Shown here in pieces: positions 16,916 through 25,945 of a stretch of 64,000 nucleotides of DNA (position 1 is its first letter; every line of letters starts with the position of its first letter). Origin of the DNA: Deltaproteobacteria bacterium. GTDB taxonomy: Bacteria > UBA10199 > JACPAL01 > GCA-016699445. Below the pieces are notes generated by a model. It saw only the letters and a program-made list of their open reading frames with translations. It was not told the DNA's origin and ran no database searches. The stretch is from positions 1,736,001-1,800,000 of the forward strand of contig CP064976.1 in assembly GCA_016699445.1 (NCBI GenBank), given 5' to 3'. The position numbers and the translations under genes are program-made.

Positions 16916-17107
16916 CTAATACTGATTCAATTTTGGATAAAAACTCATCCAAGCCGCATTATTATTAGCTAAAATCGATTTTTGTTTTGACTTAAAAGTG
17001 TCGTAGTCGCTATCAGCGCACACACTGAAGATCTGACCTTGAGGGAGGTAAGGATCTTTAAGAAGGGGTTTGAATTTTGGACGTCGCGGTCCAAAAATGA
17101 AACTCAA
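16916..17107 (-). CDS. Hypothetical 63-residue peptide or gene remnant
   Basis: There is no signal peptide or known domain. The last ~25 residues (FKSKQKSILANNNAAWMSF, then YPKLNQY) recur as short translated remnants at 27621-27695 and 32041-32125 in the window. It may be the least damaged copy of a small gene or of a mobile fragment, so expression is uncertain. Confidence 0.35.
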   Translation of the reverse strand: MSFIFGPRRPKFKPLLKDPYLPQGQIFSVCADSDYDTFKSKQKSILANNNAAWMSFYPKLNQY

Positions 17108-17338
17108 AAAAAGTATTTTACTGACACTCTTCCCGCACGTTTTCTCGCTGTCCTCGTTGTTCCCTTTATTTTTCTACATTTTTAAAAAAATTGAATGAGT
17201 ATTTTTAATTGGCACTGAGCTTGTACTGACGAGGCGTTTACTTGTAACACATATGCGCCTCTTTAGTATAGTCGTCCGTAGGGAAAGCCCTCTCGGGCTG
17301 TCAATTAAACTATGGACTTGGTGATAAAGTGGGGTTTT
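17108..17338. other. Intergenic region before surface-protein island
   Basis: No convincing gene is seen. It contains an inverted repeat GAGGCG...CGCCTC (about 17231-17261) and a short hairpin AGCCC-TCTC-GGGCT just before the lipoprotein gene. Either could be regulatory, but neither matches a riboswitch class I know. Confidence 0.3.
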
Positions 17339-19693
17339 ATGCTTAAAAAATTATTTACTGTTCTAGGACTTGTCCTATCTCTTTCTGCCTGTGGCAAAAA
17401 AACAGAAGTCTCTTCTTTTACAGCCGAGATGTCATTGCCACCAGCTTTAGCGTCTCTCAATAACTATCAAACTCAACTGAGTCTGTATGATGCTGCAGGA
17501 TCCGCCATCATGGTGGGCCCTGTCGCTTTGAAGCATGCACAATCAGGTTGGGAAGCCGATATGAGTGATGTGGCAGGAGGCGATTATCTAGCTGAAATCC
17601 AAATGATCATCCCAGCCAGTCCAACTTATTCACCCACACCAGCAGCCTTGTCTGTTTTAACAGAACCACTTCTCATTGCCCGAGCGCGCCGAGTCTTTAG
17701 TTTGCCTGGAGGCAATAGCGCCACGCATCTAGCTTTTCGTCCCATCGATTTTGAAACAAATTTTGATCAAGATCAGGACGGTCTCAGTAATCTATCGGAA
17801 TATATCGGAGGTTTTGATCCTCTCTCATCAGATTCGGATCAGGATGGTATCAGTGATGGCCAAGATGCTTTCCCCTTGGATGTGACTGAGACACTGGATG
17901 AAGACCATGATGGTATTGGCAATGGAAGAGACAATTGTCCTTTTGTGGCTAATCCACTTCAGGACAATCTCGATCAGGACAGATTTGGCGATCTCTGCGA
18001 TCCCGACCGTGACAATGATGGTTTGAGTGATGTGGATGAAGTGAGGTTGGGGAGTAACATCCGTGTGACTGATACCGATCAAGATCACATCATTGATGGA
18101 AGTGATAATTGCCCTATACTTTCAAATCCCGATCAAGCCGATCATGATCATGATGGCGTTGGTGATGTCTGTGATAGTGATGATGATAACGATACGGTTC
18201 CAGACAATAGCCATGGGATGGTGGATAATTGTCCTTGGGTTGCCAATCTTGACCAACGAGACAGTGACCACAATGGAGAAGGGGATGCCTGCACCAATGA
18301 TGATGATGGAGATGGTTTAGAAGATGCTCGAGACAATTGCCCGCAGAATGCCAATGCCGATCAAGCCGATCTGGATCGTGATGGTCAAGGTGATGTGTGT
18401 GATGCCGATGATGATAATGATACTCTCACCGATGAAGATGAGTTGGGTTTAGGTAATGATCATGTCGTCACAAATTCCAGACTGCAAGATACCGATGGCG
18501 ATGGCATTTTAGATGCTCATGATAATTGCCCGACGATTTCTAACGTGGATCAAGCCGATACTGATCGTGATGGAGATGGTGATGTGTGTGATTGTGACAA
18601 CACTCGTCTTGATATCAATGCACGACAAGCAGTTTTTGTTTCCAGAAATTATGGCAATGATGATTTGAGTGGAGCCGTCAATGCTCCGGTGCGTACGCTC
18701 ACGCGCGCGATCTCCATTGCTCAAAATGCACACGTTCAAAATATTTATGTTTCAGCCGGCACATTTGATGAAGCGATTTCCATTCCAGAAGGGATCAATC
18801 TCTTGGGTGGATTTGTGGATCGAGAATCAACAGCCCGATGTCAGTATCAGCCGCGGACAGAAGAGACGAGTATCACGAGTGGAGACTCTACGGTGGTACA
18901 AGTACATGTGGGGACAACGCCAACACTGATGTCTCATGTGACCGTCATTCATCAAGGCCATGAGGGGAATGCTCGTGTGCTCAGTGTACAAGGAAGTGAT
19001 GCGAGTACGTTGTGGACACTCGACTCCTGCCACTTGCGCGGTCCTGAGACAGGACACAGTGATCGATCTTCACAAGCTCTAGTGACGAGCAACGTTCATT
19101 TAAGGGCAATCAACAATATCATCGAAGCAGGCTCTGAGCGATCGACGATTGGGATTGATCATGTAGGCGATGGGGATCTTGAGCTCATGAATAATACCAT
19201 CAACGCCAGTGAATCTTTGCAAACAGCTATCGCTGTACGCATCGCTCCTGCTTCTGAAAATTTTCATGTTCAAATTATTAATAATAGTCTCACGACACAT
19301 AAATTAGATTCTGAATATACGGATGACCAGACGATGATCTATGTACAGTCACATGATCTTCCACAAGGAGTCATTCGTCATAACTTCATCAAAGGATTTA
19401 GAAATACCGAAACTCCATTTTTATTTTTAAATTTTGATCACTACGCCACCAGCCTCACTGAGCTTCATGCTTTGGCAAATCCCACATTAGACATGAGAGA
19501 AAATGTCACGAGCGATCAGAGATTCAGTGAGATTTTTGCTGATGTGAGTGCTCATGATTTTCATCCCGTGTTGGGGAGTGTGTTGTTGGATGCGGGTATG
19601 AGTCCAAGTGGGTTTGATATTCTAACAGACTATGACGGTTACAGCCGTCCAGAGGGGAGAGCTTATGATATCGGTGCTTATGAATTGCATTAG
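17339..19693 (+). CDS. Lipoprotein with thrombospondin type 3 repeats and beta-helix
   Basis: The signal peptide MLKKLFTVLGLVLSLSAC ends in a lipobox. A first domain of ~130 residues is followed, from about residue 140 to 420, by at least seven Asp-rich calcium-binding units such as DQDQDGLSNLSEYIGG, DNCPxxxNxDQxDxDxDGxGDxCD and DDDNDTL. These are thrombospondin type 3 repeats. The C-terminal part (IYVSAGTFDEAISIPEGINLLGGF onward) looks like a right-handed parallel beta-helix of the DUF1565/pectate-lyase type. The protein is probably surface-anchored and calcium-stabilised, with carbohydrate binding possible. The ATG at 17339 gives a clean signal peptide and has a GGGG tract upstream. Confidence 0.88.
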   Translation: MLKKLFTVLGLVLSLSACGKKTEVSSFTAEMSLPPALASLNNYQTQLSLYDAAGSAIMVGPVALKHAQSGWEADMSDVAGGDYLAEIQMIIPASPTYSPTPAALSVLTEPLLIARARRVFSLPGGNSATHLAFRPIDFETNFDQDQDGLSNLSEYIGGFDPLSSDSDQDGISDGQDAFPLDVTETLDEDHDGIGNGRDNCPFVANPLQDNLDQDRFGDLCDPDRDNDGLSDVDEVRLGSNIRVTDTDQDHIIDGSDNCPILSNPDQADHDHDGVGDVCDSDDDNDTVPDNSHGMVDNCPWVANLDQRDSDHNGEGDACTNDDDGDGLEDARDNCPQNANADQADLDRDGQGDVCDADDDNDTLTDEDELGLGNDHVVTNSRLQDTDGDGILDAHDNCPTISNVDQADTDRDGDGDVCDCDNTRLDINARQAVFVSRNYGNDDLSGAVNAPVRTLTRAISIAQNAHVQNIYVSAGTFDEAISIPEGINLLGGFVDRESTARCQYQPRTEETSITSGDSTVVQVHVGTTPTLMSHVTVIHQGHEGNARVLSVQGSDASTLWTLDSCHLRGPETGHSDRSSQALVTSNVHLRAINNIIEAGSERSTIGIDHVGDGDLELMNNTINASESLQTAIAVRIAPASENFHVQIINNSLTTHKLDSEYTDDQTMIYVQSHDLPQGVIRHNFIKGFRNTETPFLFLNFDHYATSLTELHALANPTLDMRENVTSDQRFSEIFADVSAHDFHPVLGSVLLDAGMSPSGFDILTDYDGYSRPEGRAYDIGAYELH

Positions 19694-20593
19694 AATGTTG
19701 TCATCGCGAGCGCAGGCCTTTAGGCCGCAGCGTCGCGATCTCACGAGAATCGCGGGAGATGGCCACGTCGTCCGCCGATGGCAGACTCCTCGCCATGACA
19801 GATTCTACTCCAGGTTCTATCCATTAGTGATCCTGATTTTATTTACAGCTTGTTCTGGCAGTCATGAAAATGCTCCCGGTGTTGCCGTGAGTGTCCACAA
19901 TGCTTTCCGTCCAGCAGCTTTAGCTGCCAGTACACCACTTCCCGAAATTTTGCAGGTGGATCATTTTCGTGTGACGGTGAGTGGAGAAGGGTTTCAGGAT
20001 ATTATTCAAGAATTTCCAGCAGACTCCAGTGGGGGCAACATGACGGGCATCCCCGTTGGCGATCATCGGCAAGTTTTAGTGGAAGCTTTTAATCGCAATG
20101 GCATGGTGATTCGCCGACGTTTGATTACCGAGGTGACCATTCATGGAGACCAGATCACACCCGTGAGTGCATCGTTGCAATCAGTACCGGTCGTCACCAA
20201 CATCCAAAACAATTCTCTCGTCAGGCAAAATCGAATCAACTTTGCCGGATTTGGAGAGCCAGCGTCAGGGATCGAAGTGCAAGAGATTTCACAATCGGAT
20301 CATCCCGAAATTTTAACCGACGAAACCAGCTCTCAACAAAGCGTGGGTGTGAGTAGTAACGACGGTAACTTTGCTTTTCGCCCAGGAGGGCGTTTGTCTT
20401 TAGGCAGGCATACGTTCCGCATCCACGACACACAGACGGGTGAGGAGAGTGTGATGACGATCCAGGTGATCCCATCACAAAAATTCCAGGAACAGGTTTT
20501 AACACTTTCGGAAAAGTCTCACACACATCCTTTGAAACAGGCAGCAGCGCTCTGAGTGTCAAACCGGATGTGTTGGAAAATATGAGTCGATGA
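19694..20593 (+). CDS. Lipoprotein of unknown function with repeat-derived leader, frameshifted end
   Basis: The lipobox is LFTAC (FYPLVILILFTACSGS). The residues before it come from a translated REP/MITE-like element, and the only in-frame ATG (19694) lies at the element's edge, 1 base after the upstream stop. The mature part has Ig-like beta segments (FRVTVSGEGF, FAGFGEPASGIEVQEIS, then GGRLSLGRHTFRIHD). After 20471 the frame with strong coding character is the next one (ITKIPGTGFNTFGKVS...LENMSR, to 20593); one extra C at the CCC of 20471-20473 joins the two. The uncorrected frame stops at 20555. The function is unknown. Confidence 0.65.
19699..19800. repeat. REP/MITE-like element at lipoprotein 5' end
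   Basis: The 102 bp share with the 15024 element the ends TGTCATCGCGAG and CTCGCCATGACA, internal GGCCACGTCGTCCGC and the same order of complementary blocks. It is translated in frame as the N-terminal part of the 19694 lipoprotein. Confidence 0.83.
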
Positions 20594-20636
20594 AACCGCT
20601 CGCGGCTCAAAGCTCGCAGCTTATTAAGGAAAAGAT

Positions 20637-21080
20637 ATGGCATTTAGTTTTGAACAATTAGTGGTTTGGAAGGACAGTTTGGATTTTGCAGATCAGGTGG
20701 TGAAATGTGCGCAAAATTTGAGAACGAATCTCAAACTTTTTCGCTTAATCGATCAAATTACATCGTCAGCAGTTTCTGTTCCTCAAAATATTGCTGAAGG
20801 CAAAGGTCGCTATAGTAAAAAAGAATTTGTTCAGTTCCTATTTATCGCAAGAGGTTCTCTTTTTGAAACCGTCACACTTCTTTATTTGTTTCAAAAAAAT
20901 GATTGGATCGCACCCGAGATCATCGAGAGCTTATTGCAGCAGGCCAACCAAATTACCGGTCAATTAAACGCATTAATTCAATCAATTAAAAATCAATTAT
21001 CCACAATGCCCGTGAGCCAAAGGCGAACCAGCCAACCGCAAGCCATGAGCTGCGAGCCAAAAATGAAGGAGTACATATGA
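20637..21080 (+). CDS. Four-helix bundle protein (23S rRNA IVS-protein family)
   Basis: The product resembles the TIGR02436/S23 four-helix bundle family often encoded within 23S rRNA intervening sequences or free in genomes. Diagnostic segments are FEQLVVWKDSLDFADQVVK, then IDQITSSAVSVPQNIAEGKGR, then FIARGSLFETVTLL and the final helix QQANQITGQLNALIQSI. The core ends near residue 117. The remaining ~30 residues are translated from a Ser/Gln/Pro-rich repeat that includes one arm of an inverted repeat GCTCGCAGCT (20612-20621 and 21048-21057) flanking the gene. The stop overlaps the next start as ATGA. No rRNA lies nearby. Confidence 0.82.
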   Translation: MAFSFEQLVVWKDSLDFADQVVKCAQNLRTNLKLFRLIDQITSSAVSVPQNIAEGKGRYSKKEFVQFLFIARGSLFETVTLLYLFQKNDWIAPEIIESLLQQANQITGQLNALIQSIKNQLSTMPVSQRRTSQPQAMSCEPKMKEYI

Positions 21081-22509
21081 AAAAACTAACTCTCTTAATG
21101 CTGATGACCTTAATAGCGAGCACAAGCTTTGCCGCTAACGAAGTGCCTCATACCATCAACTTTCAATCCGTCTTACGCGATGACGGAGGCAATCTGATTG
21201 CGGATGGACCGATTACTCTTAATTTTAAAATCCTCGATGTCGATGGCACACAGCTCTATCAAGAAACGCAATCCGGTGAAGTGGTGCGAGGCACGGTAAA
21301 TGTGATGATTGGTGAAGGCGATATTCCAGGATCTGATGCAGCGACAGGCGGTATCCCTCTGAATGCTTTGGATCCTTCACACGGAGAAAAATTTGTTCAG
21401 TATCAGATTGGAACGAATCAACCTGTGGATCCTATTTCTATCGGAAGTATTCCTTATGCACTCTGGGCCGAGAAATCATTTGGTGTGGTGAATGAAGGCG
21501 TGACTACAGAATCTATCAAAAACGGCACAATCAAAGCTGAAGATCTGGAGGTAGGAACACTTCATTTCTCGGATATCAATGGTTTGATTGGTAATAACCA
21601 GTTGCAAGCGGATGTATTGCATTTAAGTGATTTGAATACCCACATCACCAATCACAATGCCCACATGGCATCCACCATTGGAGTAGTGGGACCTTTAGCA
21701 ACAACACATTCCAATGTTTTGGAAGATGTCATTAAAGACATGGATCGCATTCTCAATGGACTCAACCAAAGCTCAATTGATCGGACAACGGTGACAAGCT
21801 CCATCAATATTGAAACCAATGCTCGTACAACGGCTGATACGGCATTGGGTGTACGCATTGATTCTTTAACAACAGCCCTTTCTTCAGAAGCATCCTCACG
21901 ATCCACAGGTGACTCTACTCTCACCACCGCTATTGCTTCGAGAGTTAATAAAAGTGGGGATGTGATGAGTGGAAATTTGAGTTTTAATAATGGTGCATGT
22001 CCACCAGTAGATGGAGAACCAACATGTTTAGTAGATGGAGTGGATGTAAGTGCATTAGATAGACGTGTTACTGATTTGGGTGGACGAGTCACAAATTTAG
22101 ATCAGCTTGAAGGCACAGTAAGTACTGATCAAGTCCCTCAATATATGAGGCCATTTGCTTTTGGGGCCATTGTTGGTGGATCTATTAATTCTGCCAGCTC
22201 TTATAATTTAGAACGGCTAACGGAAGAAGGAACTCAAGAACTAATAGGATGTACCCAAGGAGATCGAAGTTACCATGTCACCTTTTCTAATTCAGCTCCA
22301 AATGCCGCCTACAATGTTATATTCCTCCAATAGGTGGGGAGGCTGCAGCTGGATATAATGAAGTAACAATACCTACAATTACCTCTAAAGATCGTAACGG
22401 TTTCACTTTTGTTCTTTATGTTATTAAGGCGCCTTGTGTTAGTTCAAATCGGATGATCTTTAGGGGTGCTTCTGCTAATACGCTCTCATTTGTAGTATAC
22501 CACAATTGA
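21077..22509 (+). CDS. Secreted fibre-like protein A1 (one-base frameshift near the end)
   Basis: A signal peptide (MKKLTLLMLMTLIASTSFA) precedes a beta domain (INFQSVLRDDGGNLIADGPI...IGSIPYALWAE). A long stalk with repeated ESIKNGTIKAEDLE-type and heptad-like segments follows, then a C-terminal globular part (FAFGAIVGGS...NAAYNVI). The architecture resembles trimeric tail-fibre or adhesin proteins. The frame ends early at 22333; a one-base shift near 22320 continues it as PPIGGEAAAGYNEV...FVVYHN to 22509. That ending matches the end of the 27702 copy (LIYHVDF). It is convergent with the matrixin gene at 22520, 10 bases away. Confidence 0.78.
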
Positions 22510-22519
22510 TAAAAACTTC

Positions 22520-23995
22520 TTAAAAGATTAAAGAACAACTAGTAGCAGTATTTATATGAGAAATATTTGTACCCCCACTACCTGCAGTAGTACTTGTTGT
22601 TCCTCCGGTACCATCAGAGTGACCTGTTCCACTGGTATTAGATTCTGAAATACCAATTAAAGCGGCATAATCAACTGGTGGTGATATTGAGCATCGAGTA
22701 CTTGGACTTGCCGTGAATGTGCTTAGAGGGGAATATTTAATTCTATCTGAAATAATAGCGCTGCGATTGAGAATAATATTGATATTCTCTTTAGTTTCTC
22801 CTGCTGCAAGGGAGAGGGTTGAGGATAACGTGTTTAACTCATCGGCTTCATCATCAGTATTCCAAAACTCGGCATCTCCATAAAGATCTTCATCCGATAG
22901 AAGTCCCGGAGCCAATGTTCGACCAAGATTGTCATTGGCCACTTCTTCGACTTCTATTGTATAAGTTTCTGAAGGAAGGGCCGATATCGTAAAGCCACCT
23001 GCTCCAGTAGAAGTGAATATGTAATGGTCGTTACAAGCTGCGAATGCGCAAGAAAGTCCACTCAAAAAAGAGTAAGCCTCACACAGCGGATCATTACTAT
23101 TTCTAGCAATGATATTTACGTGCCTCATGGGTGTACCATCTGACTTTAAAATTGTTCCTTTAATCGTTCCCAGCATTGTTGATGCACTTGCAGTCGGATA
23201 AAGAGTCGTAATCCCTGCAATGTCATCAGGATTCAGAGTAGCTAAAGCGTGTTCTGTGCTGAGTTCGTTGTGAGGTGCAAAAGAGAAGAACATAGTTGGT
23301 ATGTAACGCTGATAACCATTCAAATTTTCTATGTAAGCTTGTTCATTAATGGAGGTATGCGCAAGGCCAAGTGTATGTCCCAACTCATGAACTATGGTTC
23401 CCATGACAGAACTTATTTTAGTATCTGACAATCCCTGAGATCTTCCTAAAACTAACATGGAAGCTGTAATATTAATAGGAGCAGTACTTGTCCCTGAAAA
23501 TACAGAAGCTTCTCCATAAGCAGAACAACCAGCACCTAATGAGCAAAGTTCATTATTAAGAATAGAATTGTCTTCATCAAAAATAATAACAGTTTTCTGA
23601 TCTCTCTGAGCTTGAGAAGCACATAAAGAAAGATCACTGGTATAACATTTACTATCACTCACATAACTTGAGTAATTCGTCCCATCCACATCCTCCGGCA
23701 ACAACCCCTCATAAACAAACCGAGGTGTATTCGCATACGGAGAAGCATTCTCCCAAATATCCATCGCAGCCCGAATCAACGTACGAGCCTGTTCATTAGT
23801 GAGTCTTCCTAAAGACCCCGGATCCACATAGTAATGAATCGTCGTCTCCGGCTCCCAGCCAATAGGCGCTCCGGTGGTGGGATTGATGTAGAGAAAATTA
23901 TAGCTCAACGCTCGCGGCTCAAAGCCTAAAAGCGAAATGGAAAATATTGAAAGAATGAAAAGTTTTTTTAAAAACACAGGGAGAGCGCTTAGCAT
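22520..23995 (-). CDS. Secreted matrixin-like zinc metalloprotease 1
   Basis: After the signal peptide, the conserved N-terminal block YNFLYINPTTGAPIGWEP and IHYYVDPGSLGRLTNEQART leads to the zinc-binding motif HELGHTLGLAH (HExxHxxGxxH, metzincin/M10 type). LNPDDIAGITTLYP is the usual matrixin sequence after the active site. A carboxypeptidase-regulatory-like beta domain follows (GTIKGTILKSDGTPMRHVNIIARN). The C-terminus is a Ser/Thr/Gly-rich linker ending ATSCSLIF, a motif shared with three other secreted proteins here. The start lies in a 38-bp repeat found three times. Confidence 0.85.
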   Translation of the reverse strand: MLSALPVFLKKLFILSIFSISLLGFEPRALSYNFLYINPTTGAPIGWEPETTIHYYVDPGSLGRLTNEQARTLIRAAMDIWENASPYANTPRFVYEGLLPEDVDGTNYSSYVSDSKCYTSDLSLCASQAQRDQKTVIIFDEDNSILNNELCSLGAGCSAYGEASVFSGTSTAPINITASMLVLGRSQGLSDTKISSVMGTIVHELGHTLGLAHTSINEQAYIENLNGYQRYIPTMFFSFAPHNELSTEHALATLNPDDIAGITTLYPTASASTMLGTIKGTILKSDGTPMRHVNIIARNSNDPLCEAYSFLSGLSCAFAACNDHYIFTSTGAGGFTISALPSETYTIEVEEVANDNLGRTLAPGLLSDEDLYGDAEFWNTDDEADELNTLSSTLSLAAGETKENINIILNRSAIISDRIKYSPLSTFTASPSTRCSISPPVDYAALIGISESNTSGTGHSDGTGGTTSTTAGSGGTNISHINTATSCSLIF

Positions 23996-24022
23996 AGTGT
24001 TTTGAATAGGCCAGAGGATTTT
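23985..24022. repeat. 38-bp identical repeat, copy 1 of 3
   Basis: The segment GCGCTTAGCATAGTGTTTTG, continuing to GGCCAGAGGATTTT, is identical at 30690-30727 and 31997-32034. Each copy overlaps the 5' end of a matrixin gene or its remnant, so it is the conserved upstream flank of that gene family. Confidence 0.85.
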
Positions 24023-24157
24023 CGTGCAGCATCCTGTTTATGATGGATAAGGAATTGTCCTTAGTAAACCATTGAAATATTGTCGGAAGATCAGAAAAAA
24101 GTTGAATTAAGAAGCAACAAGTTTAGGGAGTTGACGATAACTTGCTAATAATAATTT

Positions 24158-25942
24158 ATGCAAAAAACTCGAACCATTAAAATAGCATTGATAGTTGTTA
24201 TAGCTTCTACTTTAAGTGGGATTTCTTTTGCTCGAACCAATCGTAAAATTTCTCAAAAAGCGACGTTCTCTTCATTGATAGAAAAATCTTATAATTCATT
24301 TAAATTTAACACTCCTCCCCTCAAATCTAACTCTTCAACAAGTCGTAAAATGGGACCATCAGTACCAGACCATGTTGATGATTCTATTGCCTATCAACCA
24401 GCTGGTTATGACGATCCTGAAACAGTGTTAAACTTTTGTTTAAGTTCTCTTCAAAATGGAACAACTTTTGAAGGAAAAGTTTCGGGGTGTCCTCAAATTG
24501 CTCATCAAATTGTTTGGCAGCGGCCAGATGGTTCAAAAGTTGATTTTGAACATTGGACTACAGTTCAAAAAACAAGAATCAATCAGATCTTTGATCGTAT
24601 TAATCGTAACGAAAGTGATTTAGGTATCCGATGTCCTCACCCGGAAGATGGTGTAAATGTTGAATTGAGACGAATCTATATTTCTGAAAATGAAGCTTTT
24701 GATATGTATGCAGCTCACATATCACAAGCTATTTATCTTGAATCTAACAGGTTAGTTCCGTGGTCTTTAAGGGATAATTCCAGAGAAGAAAATGCGTCTA
24801 TTCTAGATTCATCCCAATATTTTTCTATTATCACGAGAGATGGCAGTGAAAGCCATCTTTCGATTGTAAGAAGTCATTATAGTCCAGGGACAGCTTATCG
24901 TACACCAGCTTGGCATTATTCTGACGATTTACTTTCTTGCGATCCAAGACTCCCCTATTTTTTTTTAAATGGTGCAAATTCAGCAACTCGGACAAATTTA
25001 ATACAAAGCAATCAAGTTGATACAATTAAATCAATCTCATGGTGGTTTCATAAGAATGCTTATCATACGACTCACCCTGCCACTTATTATCCCTCTTTCG
25101 ATGAATGGGTAAGTCATTACATCTTTCTACAAGATAGATTGAGCACAACTCCATTTATGATTGGTGGAGATACAATACAGGGTATTGTTATGAATAGTGG
25201 ATGCCATTCTGTAGCTAATCTTTTTCTTGAATTAGCTCGAGGCATCAATATCCCTATCCGTATATTTTGGGTGTCAGAACAACCGTTTACTAGAGATATT
25301 TTTAATTATGCTGGGCTTCATATGGGAATTGCTTTTCATTGGACACAAGCAGATTACAAGATAGTCCTTCATGCTGATGATTTGTATGTTCAAAATAAAT
25401 CTATTTTTCCCATAAATATGGGAACGCCTATGAATGAAGCGGAAGTGCAAACTGCTTTTATAAATCAAGTATGGATTACACCAGCACAAGCAGAAGCTTG
25501 GGGAGTTCGATTTTATAGAAATTTACCACTAATTTTACCTGGACAGGATGTAAATCAAACCATTCCACCAACGCCTTCATCTCAGCCCAATAATGGATAC
25601 TTTGGCGGGTATGGCCAGATGAGAAATAGTATGACAGGTCTTTATTCTCTTTTTTCAAATAGACGTGTAGAGAATGGGTATCAACTCTGTGGTTGGAATG
25701 AGCTTATATTAACCTACTGTGATGATCCTACTCCTATGAAGCTTAATTTTTATGGTGAAATGTATACAAACGTGAATTTTAATTATAGATACACAATGCC
25801 TGCATTGCCAATTTCTCGAACCGTAGATGATTACTTAAACAGAGCTGAAGAATGTGTCATGGCTAATGGAGGCTGTGATGGGTTGAGGACCTCTATTAAT
25901 AATGAAGCTCATTTATTTGGTTCCAATTATTATCGAAGATAA
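24158..25942 (+). CDS. Secreted transglutaminase-like protein 1
   Basis: The 594-residue product has a signal peptide (IALIVVIASTLSGISFA) and a long N-terminal domain with no recognised family. The C-terminal half contains NSGCHSVANLFLELARGINIP, then GLHMGIAFHW, then VLHADDLYV. The order Cys...His...Asp and the sequence after Cys match transglutaminase/cysteine-peptidase folds, with likely catalytic Cys near residue 349, His near 387 and Asp near 407. Two paralogues (33338, 36869) share the layout. It is convergent with the 25946 fibre gene with a 3-base gap. The reaction (crosslinking or hydrolysis) cannot be decided from sequence. Confidence 0.6.
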   Translation: MQKTRTIKIALIVVIASTLSGISFARTNRKISQKATFSSLIEKSYNSFKFNTPPLKSNSSTSRKMGPSVPDHVDDSIAYQPAGYDDPETVLNFCLSSLQNGTTFEGKVSGCPQIAHQIVWQRPDGSKVDFEHWTTVQKTRINQIFDRINRNESDLGIRCPHPEDGVNVELRRIYISENEAFDMYAAHISQAIYLESNRLVPWSLRDNSREENASILDSSQYFSIITRDGSESHLSIVRSHYSPGTAYRTPAWHYSDDLLSCDPRLPYFFLNGANSATRTNLIQSNQVDTIKSISWWFHKNAYHTTHPATYYPSFDEWVSHYIFLQDRLSTTPFMIGGDTIQGIVMNSGCHSVANLFLELARGINIPIRIFWVSEQPFTRDIFNYAGLHMGIAFHWTQADYKIVLHADDLYVQNKSIFPINMGTPMNEAEVQTAFINQVWITPAQAEAWGVRFYRNLPLILPGQDVNQTIPPTPSSQPNNGYFGGYGQMRNSMTGLYSLFSNRRVENGYQLCGWNELILTYCDDPTPMKLNFYGEMYTNVNFNYRYTMPALPISRTVDDYLNRAEECVMANGGCDGLRTSINNEAHLFGSNYYRR

Positions 25943-25945
25943 AAC

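Noticed and set aside
17225..17338. Riboswitch-like hairpins before the lipoprotein gene
   Set aside because: The stems do not match the conserved cores of c-di-GMP or other riboswitches I can recall.
17760..18600. Asp-rich DNA repeats considered as a tandem repeat array
   Set aside because: They are fully explained by thrombospondin type 3 calcium-binding units.
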